Shown piece after piece: positions 37,341 to 48,029 of a stretch of 64,000 bases of DNA; the stretch's first letter is position 1; each line of letters begins with the position of its first letter. The notes beneath the pieces were generated by a model that saw only the letters and a program-made list of their open reading frames with translations, did no database searches and was not told the DNA's origin. A program made the translations under genes and the position numbers. Origin of the DNA: Adiantum capillus-veneris (taxonomy: Eukaryota; Streptophyta; Polypodiopsida; Polypodiales; Pteridaceae); contig CM043952.1 in assembly GCA_014529385.2 (NCBI GenBank), forward strand, positions 59,627,119-59,691,118, read 5' to 3'.

Positions 37341-39014
37341 GGCACAGGTGTTGTGGCTAATGTTGACATTTGGCACAAATGCATTGGCCATGTCAATGAG
37401 CAGAGATTGCCCAGCATGCAATCAAAACAGATTGTAAAAGGTTTGCCCAAATTCAAGGTGGATAGTATGCATAAAGTGTGTGCAGCATGCCAGTTTGGAA
37501 AACAATCAAAGGGCTCATTTCCACATGAGCGCAATGTATGTAAAAAGCCACTTGAGGTGTTGCACATAGATGTTTGGGGTCCAACCGATACTGCAAGTAT
37601 ACATGGTTGCAGGTATTATGTCTCTTTCATTGATGACCATACAAGGAAAGTATGGGTCTACTTCATGCGTAACAAAAGTGAAGTGTTTGGTCACTTTCAG
37701 GACTTCAAAGTCATGATTGAGAAGGAGACAGATATGCAAATCAAGACATTGAGGTCAGATGGAGGGGGAGAGTACTTCTCCAACGATTTTTCAGATTTTC
37801 TACGAATGCATGGTATACGCAGGCAGTTTACATGCAGATATACTCCACAGGAGAATGGGGTCGCAGAAAGGAAAAACAGGCACATTGCAGAGGTTGCACG
37901 TGCATTGATGAATGAGAAGAACATGCCTCATCATTTCTGGGCTGAAGCTGTAAATACAGTTGTGTACATTATAAACAGGACACCTACAGCTGCGGTGCAT
38001 AATGTAACACATGAGGAAAAGTTTACAGGTACAAAGCCTGATTTGGCACACTTGAAAGTGTTTGGCTGCATAGCTTACATGCATGTGCCAGATGAGTTGC
38101 ATAGGAAATTGGATCCTAAAGCAGAGAAATGTATTCTTGTGGGATATTCCCTTGAACAAAAGGGGTACAGGTGCTACAATCCTAGTACACGAGAATTACG
38201 AGTGAGCAGAGATGTAGTCTTTGATGAGATGAGCAGCTGGTATAGTAATGCACATGGCACTATTGGGGCTGATGTAAAAGATGATGTGGTTGTACAAAAT
38301 GTGAGGCCACGGTCACTGGTTTTGAGTGGACCACAAGAGTCGTCTTCTCGTGGCTCTGTTGAGAAGCCATGGAATGGTAGACTACGTACGCAGGTTACTC
38401 CACCAGCAGGTACAGGGAATGTATCACGAAAAGGAAAGGAAAAGGTTGATGAACCTCCCTTTATGGCTGATGCATCATCAGGGTTTTCACATGTAGACAT
38501 GGATTCAGATGGTTCTGAACAAAGTCTTGATGAGGAATTTGGAATTCTGGCTGTCAAGACACCTGGTGTAAGGAAAGTACAAGAAGATGCTAGAGGGCAA
38601 AGGAGTGACCCAAGACCGCGCAGATCTAACAGAGTCACAAATCCAGTTCAAAAATCGACTTATGATGGGTATCTAGCGCATCACCAAGCCTACATGTCTA
38701 AGGTGATACAGGATGTGGAGCCCACATGTTTTGAGGATGTAGTTGGAAATGTGTATTGGGATGATGCAATTAATGAAGAGATGGCTGCATTGGAAGAAAA
38801 CGACACATGGGAGTTGGTGCCATTGCCAAGTGGCAAGAAAGCTATTGGCTGTAAATGGGTGTATAAAACCAAGCATAAGGTTGATGGTAACATTGAGCAT
38901 CACAAGGCAAGGCTGGTCGCAAAGGTTTATGCACAGACGTATGGCATAGACTATGAGGAGACCTTTACTCCAGTGGCAAAGATGACGACTGTGAGAGCTG
39001 TCAAATGGATGTAA
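37341..39014 (+). pseudogene. pol: Copia integrase and start of RT
   Basis: Same frame as gag and protease. The HHCC zinc region (WHKCIGHVN, VCAACQFGKQ) is followed by a DDE core with all three acids in place: LHIDVWGP, LRSDGGGEY and PQENGVAERKNR. Then comes the integrase tail (HLKVFGCIAYMHVP, KCILVGYSLEQKGYRCY) and an acidic/basic linker. RT begins WELVPLPSGKKAIGCKWVY; the usual LVAKGYAQ reads LVAKVYAQ. At MTTVRAV the frame is lost: the roughly 13 residues normally leading into motif A are deleted and the next block lies in another frame. Confidence 0.92.
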
Positions 39015-40246
39015 AGAATGCCTTCTTGAATGGTGAGTTGCAAGAGGAAGTGTATATGGATCAGCCACCTGGTTATGTCGATCCAGGTTACCCAGATTAT
39101 GTATGCAGACTTCTCAAAGCTTTGTATGGTTTGAAGCAGGGCTCTAGAGCATGGTATGACAAGATTGCCAAGTATCTTGTCAGTATTGGGTTTAGGAGAG
39201 CTCATGATGATCATTCACTCTATGTACGTGAGAGTGATGTGGGGATTGTGGTCATTACCATATATGTAGATGACCTTATTATTGTGGGTGACAATGCTAT
39301 GGAGATTGACCATGTGAAGGGTCTTCTCAAACAGGAGTTTGAAATGAAAGATTTGGGTGAGTTGCGCTACTTTCTTGGCATTGAGGTGATCAGGACTCCA
39401 GAGGGTGTATGGTCACAGAGACAGTATGCTTTGGACATGTTGTCAAAGTATGGTATGGCTGATTGTAAGCCAATTTCTATTCCCTTGGATGTGAATGCAA
39501 AGCTGAGTGCAGAGAAGGGTGATGTTGTTGAGGATGTCAAGATGTACAGGAAGATTGTAGGTAGTCTAATCTACTTGACTATCACGAGGCCAGACTTGAG
39601 CTACACAGTAGGCTTGGAGAGTCAGTTCATGCAGCTTCCGAGGAAGCAACATTTGGATGGAGTACGACGCACAATTCGGTATGTGCAAGGGACTCTTGAC
39701 TACGCATTGTTCTATGCAGCAGATGTGCCATTAGCATTGTATGGGTATACAGATGCAGATTGGGTAGGTAGCATTGTTGATAGGAGATCTACGAGTGGCT
39801 TCATGTTCTCTTTTGGGAGTGCTGCTGTTACTTGGAGCAGCAAAAAGCAGCCTATAGTTGCTTTATCGAGCACTGAGGCCGAGTACAGAGGTGCAACAGT
39901 TGCGGCGTGCGAGGTAGCTTGGCTACGCACATTACTTGAGGACTTGGGAGTATAGGTGGACCAGCAGATTGACATCCATTGTGACAACCTCAGCAGCATG
40001 CAGTTGGCTAGGAACCCAGTGTTCCATGCCAGGACTAAGCACATAGAGGTCCATTACCACTACGTTCAAGAGCCAGTGTTGGCAGGCGACATCGACTTGG
40101 TCTGCGTCAACACAGAGGAGCAGATAGCGGATATCTTTACCAAGGCCCTCGGAGCTGAGAAGCTTCGATGTGTCCGGACTATGCTTGGACTCTACGACAT
40201 GCAGAGCTCGAGGGGGAGTGTTGAGATGTCGAGCTCTACATCTTGA
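39005..40246 (+). pseudogene. pol: Copia RT palm and RNase H
   Basis: Frame-shifted continuation. [18 protein letters not shown] is RT motif A with its Asp, [15 protein letters not shown] follows, and the active site is [10 protein letters not shown] (YVDD intact). RNase H follows with [27 protein letters not shown] and, after an in-frame TAG (39,953-39,955), HCDNLSSMQLARN and TKHIEVHYHYV. The product ends just before the polypurine tract. Apart from the stop and the upstream deletion the conserved residues are all present, so the element was active recently. Confidence 0.93.
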
Positions 40247-40538
40247 GCTGGCATCCACTACGGGTCTTGGCCGCTTACGGCATTTACTCATTGGCGCGTT
40301 AGGTGACTGACACGGAGGATCTCTGCCAGTGATTCTACAGCTAGACTACACTTATAGTGCCAGCCTATTACGCTTCTAGCGAGTTCACACTTAGTAACCG
40401 CATATACATATGTGCTACTTTTCAGTTTTAGCACTTAGTCATTTGTACTCTCTTTTCTGTGAGAAGAAGAAGAAGCTTTCCATCTCTATGTGGTGTGTGC
40501 TTATCTTGTGTAGCTCTCTTGCATCCTCATTCTTTACA
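40219..40538 (+). repeat. 3' LTR of the copia element at 35-40 kb
   Basis: 320 bp, pair of 35,334-35,653. Right TSD GTCTA follows at 40,539-40,543. Confidence 0.95.
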
Positions 40539-40543
40539 GTCTA

Positions 40544-41680
40544 CAGGCTCTCTTGAAGCATCAAGATCATTCAATACTTCATAGATACCTCTGCGATATC
40601 CATCTGACTCCTCTTGACGTGTCGGGGCTTGATGCATCGCAAGATTCTGCGTTTATACAAAAATCTGAGTAATAAGAATACATGATTCATCACGTTTTAA
40701 AAAACACCATAGTTAAGATTGGATTAGAAACTCACAAACTCATAGCGAAAGGTGTCGAATCCTCCGCCTGCCAAGATGAGATGTCCCCCTAGTCATCTGT
40801 TGTATCTGCGCATCCTCACGCTGCTGTCTGAACCGCATGGCCGTTGTCCGCTCATCCTCCCTGATCTGAAGCCACGTCTCGTGTGGGACGCCCGAAGGCT
40901 TCGGCGAGTCGGTCCTAAAAGCCTTCCGAGCCGCATCTCGTCGATGTTTCACGGTGTCCCATGCAACACCCTTGATCCAGCTCCTCCGAACAACGTCAAA
41001 ACCCGGAGCAGGCTGGTACTCTCTTAGGATGGTCTCGATTATGTAAGTGATTTTGTCCTTTTTCTGCTGATCCCAAGACCTTAGAATGCTGGTCGAAAAC
41101 TGTAGCTCCGCGAGCTGGCGAATCCGTTGTCTTATCTCAGTCCCGACTCTATCTATGTCAACAGAACCATCTAGCCGTACAGTATAGAGCTTTGAGGCAC
41201 TAGGATCGTGTGCCCCCCAAGGTGTCCGAGGTGTGCCAAGAGGTGTGTCGAGAGGTGTGCTTGGGTAGGACGGGGGTCGTGAGCGAGGAGGGGTCGAAGC
41301 ATCTGTGGACCCTCCTCCACAGCAACCACCACCTCCACTTGACGATCGTCGAGATCGGCGAGTGCGCCTGTGCTATGGAGATGAGGACATACCCGCCTCT
41401 ACCCCACCCCTAGGTGTCAAAGCGGCCGTGATGGGAGAAGCAGGCGTTGTACCCATAGGCGTCCCCCCCCCCCCCCCCCCCCCCATAGGTGTCCCCCCCC
41501 CCTTGGCGTCGGACCCTTGGGTGTGAAGCGCGGAGGCGTAGTACCCGTGCCTCTGGCTACCCAGTACTGAGAAGCCTCTGCCATCTGAGCAGGCGTCATC
41601 AGTGTAACGAAGCCCATGAATGCATCTGCACTCATAGAAGCAGGATCTGGAAACTGGTCTACCATACTAAAGTCCTGCAC
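40544..41680 (-). pseudogene. TnpA-like gene of CACTA-2, interrupted by copia
   Basis: On the minus strand, starting MQDFSMVDQFPDPASMSADA near 41,680: a Gly-rich stretch created by C-homopolymers, then (about 41,210-40,744) LYTVRLDGSVDIDRVG, ILREYQPAPGFDVVR, DTVKHRRDAARKAF and ETWLQIREDERTTAMRFRQQ. This is the helical TnpA-type region, with an end (SHLG..GFDTFRYEF after a one-base shift) equivalent to HHLGSGGWASFEADF of CACTA-1. A GTGAGT donor follows, and a second exon (about 40,650) reads HQAPTRQEESDGYRRGIYEV, matching DPTPYEREYASRKGLNAL. The copia element interrupts that exon at 40,538; its end lies at about 35,333-35,295. Confidence 0.75.
41463..41502. repeat. Two C-homopolymers in the CACTA-2 TnpA-like gene
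   Basis: C22 (41,463-41,484) and C10 (41,493-41,502) separated by ATAGGTGT, itself a duplicated fragment. On the coding strand they give poly-Gly; length errors here would shift the frame. Confidence 0.9.
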
Positions 41681-41773
41681 AAAGAAAGTAAAATAAAGCG
41701 TCAGAACAAAGTTGTGTAAATTAACTTTAAGCTTAATTTTAAATCAACGTCTTCACACAAACACTTAACAGGC

Positions 41774-44700
41774 CTAGGCCTCGACGAGTGAGGCATCATC
41801 GATAAGATCTTGCACCGTTTTATCGTCTATCTCTAATTGCAAACATAACTCTGTCCCAACTCGTTCTGGCAGATTGTATTCATCCATTGCATCTTCATCT
41901 ATAAGTGTCAATTCTGGCTCGTCTACGTCATCCCTCGTATATCTGTCAGCTTCATATGCCATACCTTCATCCATCTCATCTAATGTCACAGTAGTATGGA
42001 TGTCGTCTGACTGACTTTCCTCTAGGAGATCTTGCCCTTCAAATACTTGTTTATTTCTTGGAGCAACCTGAACCACAAACCACCACTGTCGCTCTCGAGG
42101 GTCCGGCACAAAGACCACTTGCTCGCAATGTTCGAGGAGATCAAATGTGTCGCTCGCATCTGTCCAAACCTTTGTAGAATCTATTTGCACAAGTTTGTTT
42201 CCATCTCTGCGTACCGTTGCATTGCGACCAAAAGTAATCACCTTGAACCACTTCACATCCAACAAAAACATCTCAAACCGCCTGAAGCTTACTTTCAGGA
42301 TATCTGACACCAGACCACAGTAATCTAGGTTGCTTGCTCTCATTTGTGTCTCTGGCACTAGCCCTGCTCTTTTGCATGAAACTAACCATTATCCCACTGC
42401 CAAACGTGTTTCTTCTGCTGTCAATTTGTTGTGTTCTGAAACGCTTTCCATGCGAACACAATGCCATGTATGTATGATACTTCCAGTCACTTCCAATAGC
42501 CAACTCTTCCTCTTCTAAAGATATGGATTCTCCGATCTATCGAGCTTCTCTCACTGTCTTGTCCAACCATGCCATTGTAGGGAATTCAGGTAGAGGAGCG
42601 AGATAGTCTGGCAAGGGCAAACCTCTAGTCGTTCGGCTTCGCTTCAAATCCTGTCGCTCCCTATTGCGTCTCTCTTTCTCTTCTTCGTACCTTTCAAGCC
42701 ATTTTTGCATCGACGTTGAATTTAGTATACACAACGATCTTTTCTCGCATGGCGTCGTTCATTTTCTTCGGCACCCCTTGCCCTTGGGGCTCCTCTCCCA
42801 CCAGTCTTGCATCCTCCTCATCACTCCACAGTCGAGGCATTTCTGGGTCAGAAACGGATAGAAATTCGGTCCTCAATACAAGAGACTCTTGCACCAGCCA
42901 TCCTTCTACCATGCTCCCCTCTGGACGCGCTTTTTGGCGAACAAAACCCTTAAGTGTTTTCATGAACCGCTCTAGAAAGAACATCCAACGGCTGTGGACT
43001 GTACCTGCCACTGCAACCTCATCTACTACATGGACGAGCAAGTGCATTTGGATAGTTAGACAGCTTGTGGGTAGATACTTATCAATCATGCAAACTGCCT
43101 CAATGGAGTTAGCCCTTGCGACTGCAATAGATTCCTCCTGTATCTCCTTGGAAGAGATCCACCGCACTAGCTCTGAAATCTTGTATATGCAGGTCCGCAC
43201 TTCCTCCGTTAAACACCCCTTGATCGCAATTGGAAGAATGAAGTGCAAGAACTTATGCCAGTCATGCGATTTCAGTCCTGACAGTTGATCGTCACAGGTG
43301 AATGCTGTCTTGAGACATCGCATACTGAACTCTGAAATCACCCTTTTAACTTGTCGCTCTTCGTTTTTTAGCAATACCCATGGCGCTCTTGGAAGTTTTA
43401 TTTGGCAAGCTGCATTGGTGAAAGGCCACAGCTCTGGCATCTTTCCAACTGACTGCAAATCATCTCGTGAAGCTCGATTGTCTTTCATTCCCATGATTGT
43501 CTTCCAAAGGAGCTCTCCCACATTCTTGAATATATGCATTGGATCTATAAAATGGTTAATTAGTAGATCACCCCAGTACGGCAATGTATGGAGAATGGAC
43601 AAACGTTTCATTCGTGGAACGGGTTGCCCCTCATGTTGCTCCCATCGACAACGCCACTCTTGTACATGCATAGGACGACATTCGATGCGACCAAGCTAAC
43701 CTTAGCGCAAGTGATGGCCATCTGGAAGATAACGGTGGTGGCCTTGATAAATTGTCTTTCGAAGAGAGGCAGAATAGCGCACATCCAAGGACTGCCCGCA
43801 AATTGGACATGCATTGTATCCCGAAGTTGTTAGCCTTGCATATATTAAAGCATGAATCAGGCCAAGGCAAAGTGCTTGCGAATAGCGAGAATTTTGTAAA
43901 TCAAGAACCATTACCAGAAGCTTCTCCGTATCCTGGCCAATCATGCATAGTCCACATAAGAAGTCCATGGATCCTTGCATGTTGTTGTCCTAGTGGTTCA
44001 ACCGCATTTGCTATGTCGATCCCAGGCCATAACTCCTGGAGCTCGTCAACTAGTGGAGCTAAATAAACATCCATGTTTTTTGCCTTGAACTTACCAGTTA
44101 CAATCAAGCTTAATATCAAATGACCCTTCTTTATGGCAAGCCACGGCGGGAGGTTGTAATTGATAAGGCACACAAGCAAAGTGCTCCATGACGAGCTTCT
44201 CAAGCCAAATGGATTGACTCCATCCATTGCCATGCCCAAATGAAAATTTCGTGGTTCACTCTTAAAATGTGGCCAGGTATCTTCAATGTGCCTCCAGGCC
44301 TTTGAATCAGCAGGCACCCTAAATGTTGCATCAGTGGATCTATTCATAGAATGCCACTGCATCAACTTTGCAATGGAACCACAACGAAACATGCTTTTTA
44401 TCCTAGGAATAATAGGAAAATGCCACAACACTTTAGCTGGCACTGTCTCGCCAATTGCATCTTGTTTGTAGCGCATTGCTCTGCACTTAGGACACGACAG
44501 ACAATCTGCGAATTCATTGCAAAAAAGAATGCAATCATTTGGACATGCATGAATCTTGTTGTAGTCCAAGACAACTGAGGTCAATAGTTGCTTTGCGTCT
44601 GGCCTGGAGGGGAGCATTTCATTGCCAGCCGGGAGAAGTTGCTCCCGCAACAACCTGTTTAAGCCGCATTAAATTAAAAATCTCTCCAAGCACGTCACCG

Positions 44701-45226
44701 TTGCAATCGGAAAATGCCTTTTATAAATTACGTACCTATACAAAGCAGTGACGCTTGCATCTGACCACCCGTACACTGACTGAAGATTCAAAAACGCCAG
44801 ACAAGTACGAAGCGTCGATATTTTGGCGCCTTCATAAATTGGTTGACGTGCCAACTTCCTCAACATGTCTTCAGGAGATAGGCGCACGGCTTCTGGTGCT
44901 GCTTCGTTAGCGTTCTCCTCGCCTATCTTCTCCATATCGTTGTCTTCTGTCTGTAAGTCCTTTTCTGCTTCCATCCTTGGCTCTTTATTGTTCGGACCTT
45001 CACGCATAATCCTTTTTCTCTCTCTCTCAGATGTAGGTGCTATGTCGCGAAAATCAATGCCCGTTCCGTAAGAGTCGTATCGTAGATTCTGTACGGTTTC
45101 TTTAGCAAACTCTCCGTACTTCTGCACATGCTCATTACATATCCTACGCTTGCGCATGATTTGATACTTGCAGAGCGTGCACGAGCATGCAATCTTTTCC
45201 TCCATGTTAGTTGATGACGTTGCCAT
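41774..45226 (-). pseudogene. TnpD-like CACTA-2 transposase (Transposase_21, DUF4218 and DUF4216 regions)
   Basis: Exon 1 (45,226-44,736) starts MATSSTNMEEKIACSCTLCK, a Cys/His-containing N-terminus like the transposase-associated domain, and ends at GTACGT. Exon 2 (44,654-43,915) has CPNDCILFCNEFADCLSCPKC, MFRCGSIAKLMQWH, LGMAMDGVNPFG and LLMWTMHDWPGYGEASG, the Transposase_21 core. After a probable intron (about 43,914-43,835) come YNACPICGQSL and YQGHHRYLPDGHHLR, two in-frame stops near 43,690-43,704, then LPYWGDLLINHFIDPMHIFK. Next is the DUF4218-type region (LTIQMHLLVHVVDEVAVAGT, MKTLKGFVRQKARPEGSM). After frameshifts near 42,720 and 42,330 comes the DUF4216 region (DILKVSFRRFEMFLLDVKWF, GRNATVRRDG, LLEHCEQVVFVPDPRERQWW). 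Nearly the whole family length is present, but it is disabled. Confidence 0.88.
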
Positions 45227-45482
45227 CTACAATGATTATGAATGTTGTTTTAATATATATACTCCTCACAATGTAAACTACCTCGCATTCTCTAGTCTTA
45301 CCCAATCTCCGTATACCTTGGTCCAGAGGTGTACGAAGATCAGGACCACCGGGTCAAAATCTCGTCTTTATTGGTCAAATCCTATATGGGTAGACACATA
45401 CGTGCACTCCCAGGTGTACATGGAAATGCATGTAGCGGGCAAAACCCCTTTGCCTCTTTTAGTTCCATAGTTTCTTGAACAT

Positions 45483-46640
45483 CCTACGGCGGCTACCTAC
45501 GGCTTGTGTAGTTGACGTTAATTTGAACCCATTGACCTACGGCTTGCCATACACGCTCTTGACATTGCTTTAAAATTACTTAATGAACTACGGATGGTTT
45601 TGGTATGGATAGAAGCCATTTTCGAAGTCCGTTTGCGTTTTTCCATAGAAAAACGCAACCGGATTTGACCTACGGCTTGTGTATTTGGCGTTTCTTCTAT
45701 CCGTTTGACCTATGGCTTGCCATATGCACTCTTGGCATTGCCTAAAAACTACCTAATCTTCTACGGATGGTTTCAGTAGGCATAGAAGCCATTTCCGAAG
45801 TCCGTTTGCATTTTTTCGTAGAAAAACGCAACCGGATTTGACCTACGGCTTGTGTATTTAGCGTTTCTTTTATCCGTTTGACCTACGGGTTTCCATACAC
45901 GCTCTTGACATTTCCTAAAGACTACCTAATCGTCTACGGATGGTTTCAGAAGGCATAGAAGCCATTTCCGAAGTCCGTTTGTGTTTTTCCGTAGAAAAAC
46001 GCAACCGAATTTGACCTACGGCTTGTGTATTTGGCGTTTCTTCTATCCGTTTGACCTACGGCTTTCCATACACGCTCTTGACATTGCCTAAAGACTATCT
46101 AATCATCTACGGATGGTTTAGGTATGGATAGAAGCCATTCCCAAAGTCCGTTTGCGTTTTTCCATAGAAAAACGCAACCGGATTTGACCTACGGCTTGTG
46201 TATTTGGCGTTTCTTCTATCCGTTTGACCTACAACTTGCCATATGCGCTCTTGACATTGCCTAAAGACTACCTAATCGTCTACGGATTGTTTCAGAAGAC
46301 ATAGAAGCCATTTCCAAAGTCCGTTTGCGTTTTTCCGTAGAAAAACGCAACCGGATTTGACCTACGGCTTGTGTATTTGGCGTTTCTTCTATCCGTTTGA
46401 CCTAAGGCTTGCCATACGCGCTCTTGACATTGCCTAAAGACTACCTAATCGTCTACGGATGGTTTCAGTAGGCATAGAAGCCATTTCCGAAGTCCGTTTT
46501 TGTTTTTTCATAAAAAAATGCAACCGGATTTGACCTACGGCTTGTGTATTTGACGTTAATTCAAACCCATTGACCTACGGCTTACCATACGTGCTATTGA
46601 CATTGCTTTAAGACTACCTAATGAACTACGGATGGTTTCA
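45483..46640. repeat. 173-bp minisatellite, seven copies
   Basis: GGATTTGACCTACGG marks unit ends at 45,661, 45,834, 46,007, 46,181, 46,353 and 46,526, spacings 172-174 bp, with partial units at both sides. Most units contain CGTTTTTCCGTAGAAAAACG or a near copy, an 8-bp perfect hairpin with a CGTA loop, plus several TACGG motifs. The array lies upstream of the TnpD-like start (45,226) and inside the right end of CACTA-2. Confidence 0.93.
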
Positions 46641-46841
46641 GCTAGCTGTTTTAGCTGCTTAGTCCACACCTAGCAGTTTAGGATTCCATAATATGTTATT
46701 TTGTCATTTTGTTATTCTAACCTAGTATCAGTCTACCACATTGTAACTTTCTGGTCTCATAGGTCACTTTGGCCTTTTGAAGAGTTAACATAACATTTCA
46801 TTTCATTTCTTTCTTTAATTTTAATTTTTTATGCAAACCAT

Positions 46842-46842
<1 letters not shown>

Positions 46843-46884
<42 letters not shown>

Positions 46885-47056
46885 GTTTTAATTTCCTACG
46901 CACATTTTTCTCTCTCTTTAATTTCCTACACGCACACACACTTCTCTCTTTCTCTCTCTTTTCTACACACCCACACACACACTTCTCTCTCTCTCTCTTT
47001 CCTACACACACACACCGCCCTCTATCTCTCTCTTTAATTTCCTACACACACACACG

Positions 47057-47107
<51 letters not shown>

Positions 47108-47122
47108 TACACACACACACAC

Positions 47123-47160
<38 letters not shown>

Positions 47161-47238
47161 TACATATACACACACACACACACACACACCGCTCTCTCTC
47201 TCTCTCTCTCTTTCCTACACACACACACACACACGATG

Positions 47239-47276
<38 letters not shown>
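46843..47276. repeat. Cluster of (CT)n, (CA)n and (GA)n tracts
   Basis: CT runs near 46,843-46,883, 47,060-47,103 and 47,128-47,156 alternate with short CA runs (near 46,925, 46,970, 47,110, 47,168-47,190) and a GA run (47,240-47,273). It leads into the G-homopolymer. Confidence 0.93.

Positions 47277-47310
<34 letters not shown>
47277..47310 (+). repeat. G34 homopolymer
   Basis: Thirty-four consecutive G bases, a strong G-quadruplex candidate, between a (GA)n tract and the right subterminal region of CACTA-2. The exact length may be affected by sequencing. Confidence 0.9.
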
Positions 47311-47311
<1 letters not shown>

Positions 47312-47419
47312 AGAGTGCCATAATACCTCGTCGAAGGTTTCGGCCAAGATCTGAGAGCGCGCACGTTGAGGGCAAAAATGGCCCCTTCGCGCGGGTTCGG
47401 CTTTTTTTCCCCCAAATTA

Positions 47420-47604
47420 CTTCCGTTGATACCTGCGTCGATATACGCGTGGAAAAATTAGTCTTTCGACGCGTATATCCATAGTCATATCAACGCAGGT
47501 ATCGACTTGTATATCGACGAGGACGGTAAGTACGTCGATATGAGCATGGAAAGGCACGGGCGTCGATATATAAAGCGTCGATAACTTTGGGTTATGTTGT
47601 AATG
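47420..47604 (-). repeat. CACTA-2 right subterminal repeats and TIR
   Basis: Motifs CGTCGATATACGCGTGGAAA, GACGCGTATATC and GTCGATATATAAAGCGTCG repeat those of the left end. The terminal TTGTAATG carries one change from TTGTAGTG. Confidence 0.82.
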
Positions 47605-48029
47605 CGTGAAGTCTTCACCTTGTTTTTATTAAGTGGCTAGGTTTTCTCCTTGTATAGATGCAAACCAGAAATACTGGTAGAAATTTCCAAATTTAAAGGA
47701 TTTTTGAACTTTTTACTTTGCATGTTTTTCTTTTGCTTGCCCCTTACCATTTTCAATTGACTCAAGACTAAGCTGAAACACACCTTTTCCAATTACTGGG
47801 CCGAGTCCATTGATGCAACATTTTTTGTTGCGTTCTTGAGACCACTGTGACGTCTTCACCTTGTTACTTCGTTAGCATAGTGGGCAATTCTCAATCACTG
47901 GCCCGTCATTAGCCCACGTGGCTCCAACGTTGAAAAGCTCTTAAAAAAAACTACGCCGTCAAAACCCCAACGCTGAAAAAAAGCTACGCTGTCTAAAGCT
48001 ACGCCGTCTAAAGCTCCCTCTGTTCAGAA
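47605..48029. other. Stretch without a recognisable gene
   Basis: It begins with the right CGT duplication of CACTA-2. Near the end, AAAGCTACGCCGTC-type blocks repeat three times (47,950-48,018). Confidence 0.55.

Larger units (their letters stand above)
35334..40538 (+). mobile_element. Nearly complete Ty1/copia element, 5,205 bp
   Basis: Two 320-bp LTRs (35,334-35,653 and 40,219-40,538) starting TGTTGAGATGTC and ending TTTACA are flanked by GTCTA on both sides (35,329-35,333 and 40,539-40,543). The PBS TGGTATCAGAGC follows the 5' LTR and the polypurine tract CGAGGGGGAG precedes the 3' LTR. Order is gag, protease, integrase, RT, RNase H, as in copia elements. By hand count the LTRs differ at about 13 of 320 positions, far less than those of the LARD at 4 kb, so it is younger. 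Three TAG codons and one deletion frameshift disable it. It is inserted in the TnpA-like gene of CACTA-2. Confidence 0.96.
34347..47604 (-). mobile_element. CACTA (En/Spm) transposon CACTA-2, with nested copia
   Basis: The left end reads CACTACAACAAAAAAGGGG (34,347). The right end reads GGGTTATGTTGTAATG (47,604), a diverged inverse with GTAGTG changed to GTAATG. The 3-bp duplication CGT flanks both sides (34,344-34,346 and 47,605-47,607). Subterminal motifs at both ends (GCGTATATCGACG and complement) differ from those of CACTA-1. Genes run on the minus strand: a TnpD-like transposase (45,226-41,774) and a TnpA-like gene (41,680 leftward). Subtracting the copia at 35,334-40,538 leaves about 8.05 kb, the size of an autonomous CACTA element. 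Frameshifts, stops and the damaged TIR make it inactive now. Confidence 0.9.

Noticed and set aside
45483-46640. CRISPR-like reading of the regular repeats
   Set aside because: Units are 173 bp with no unique spacers between short repeats, and the setting is a plant transposon, so it is a minisatellite.
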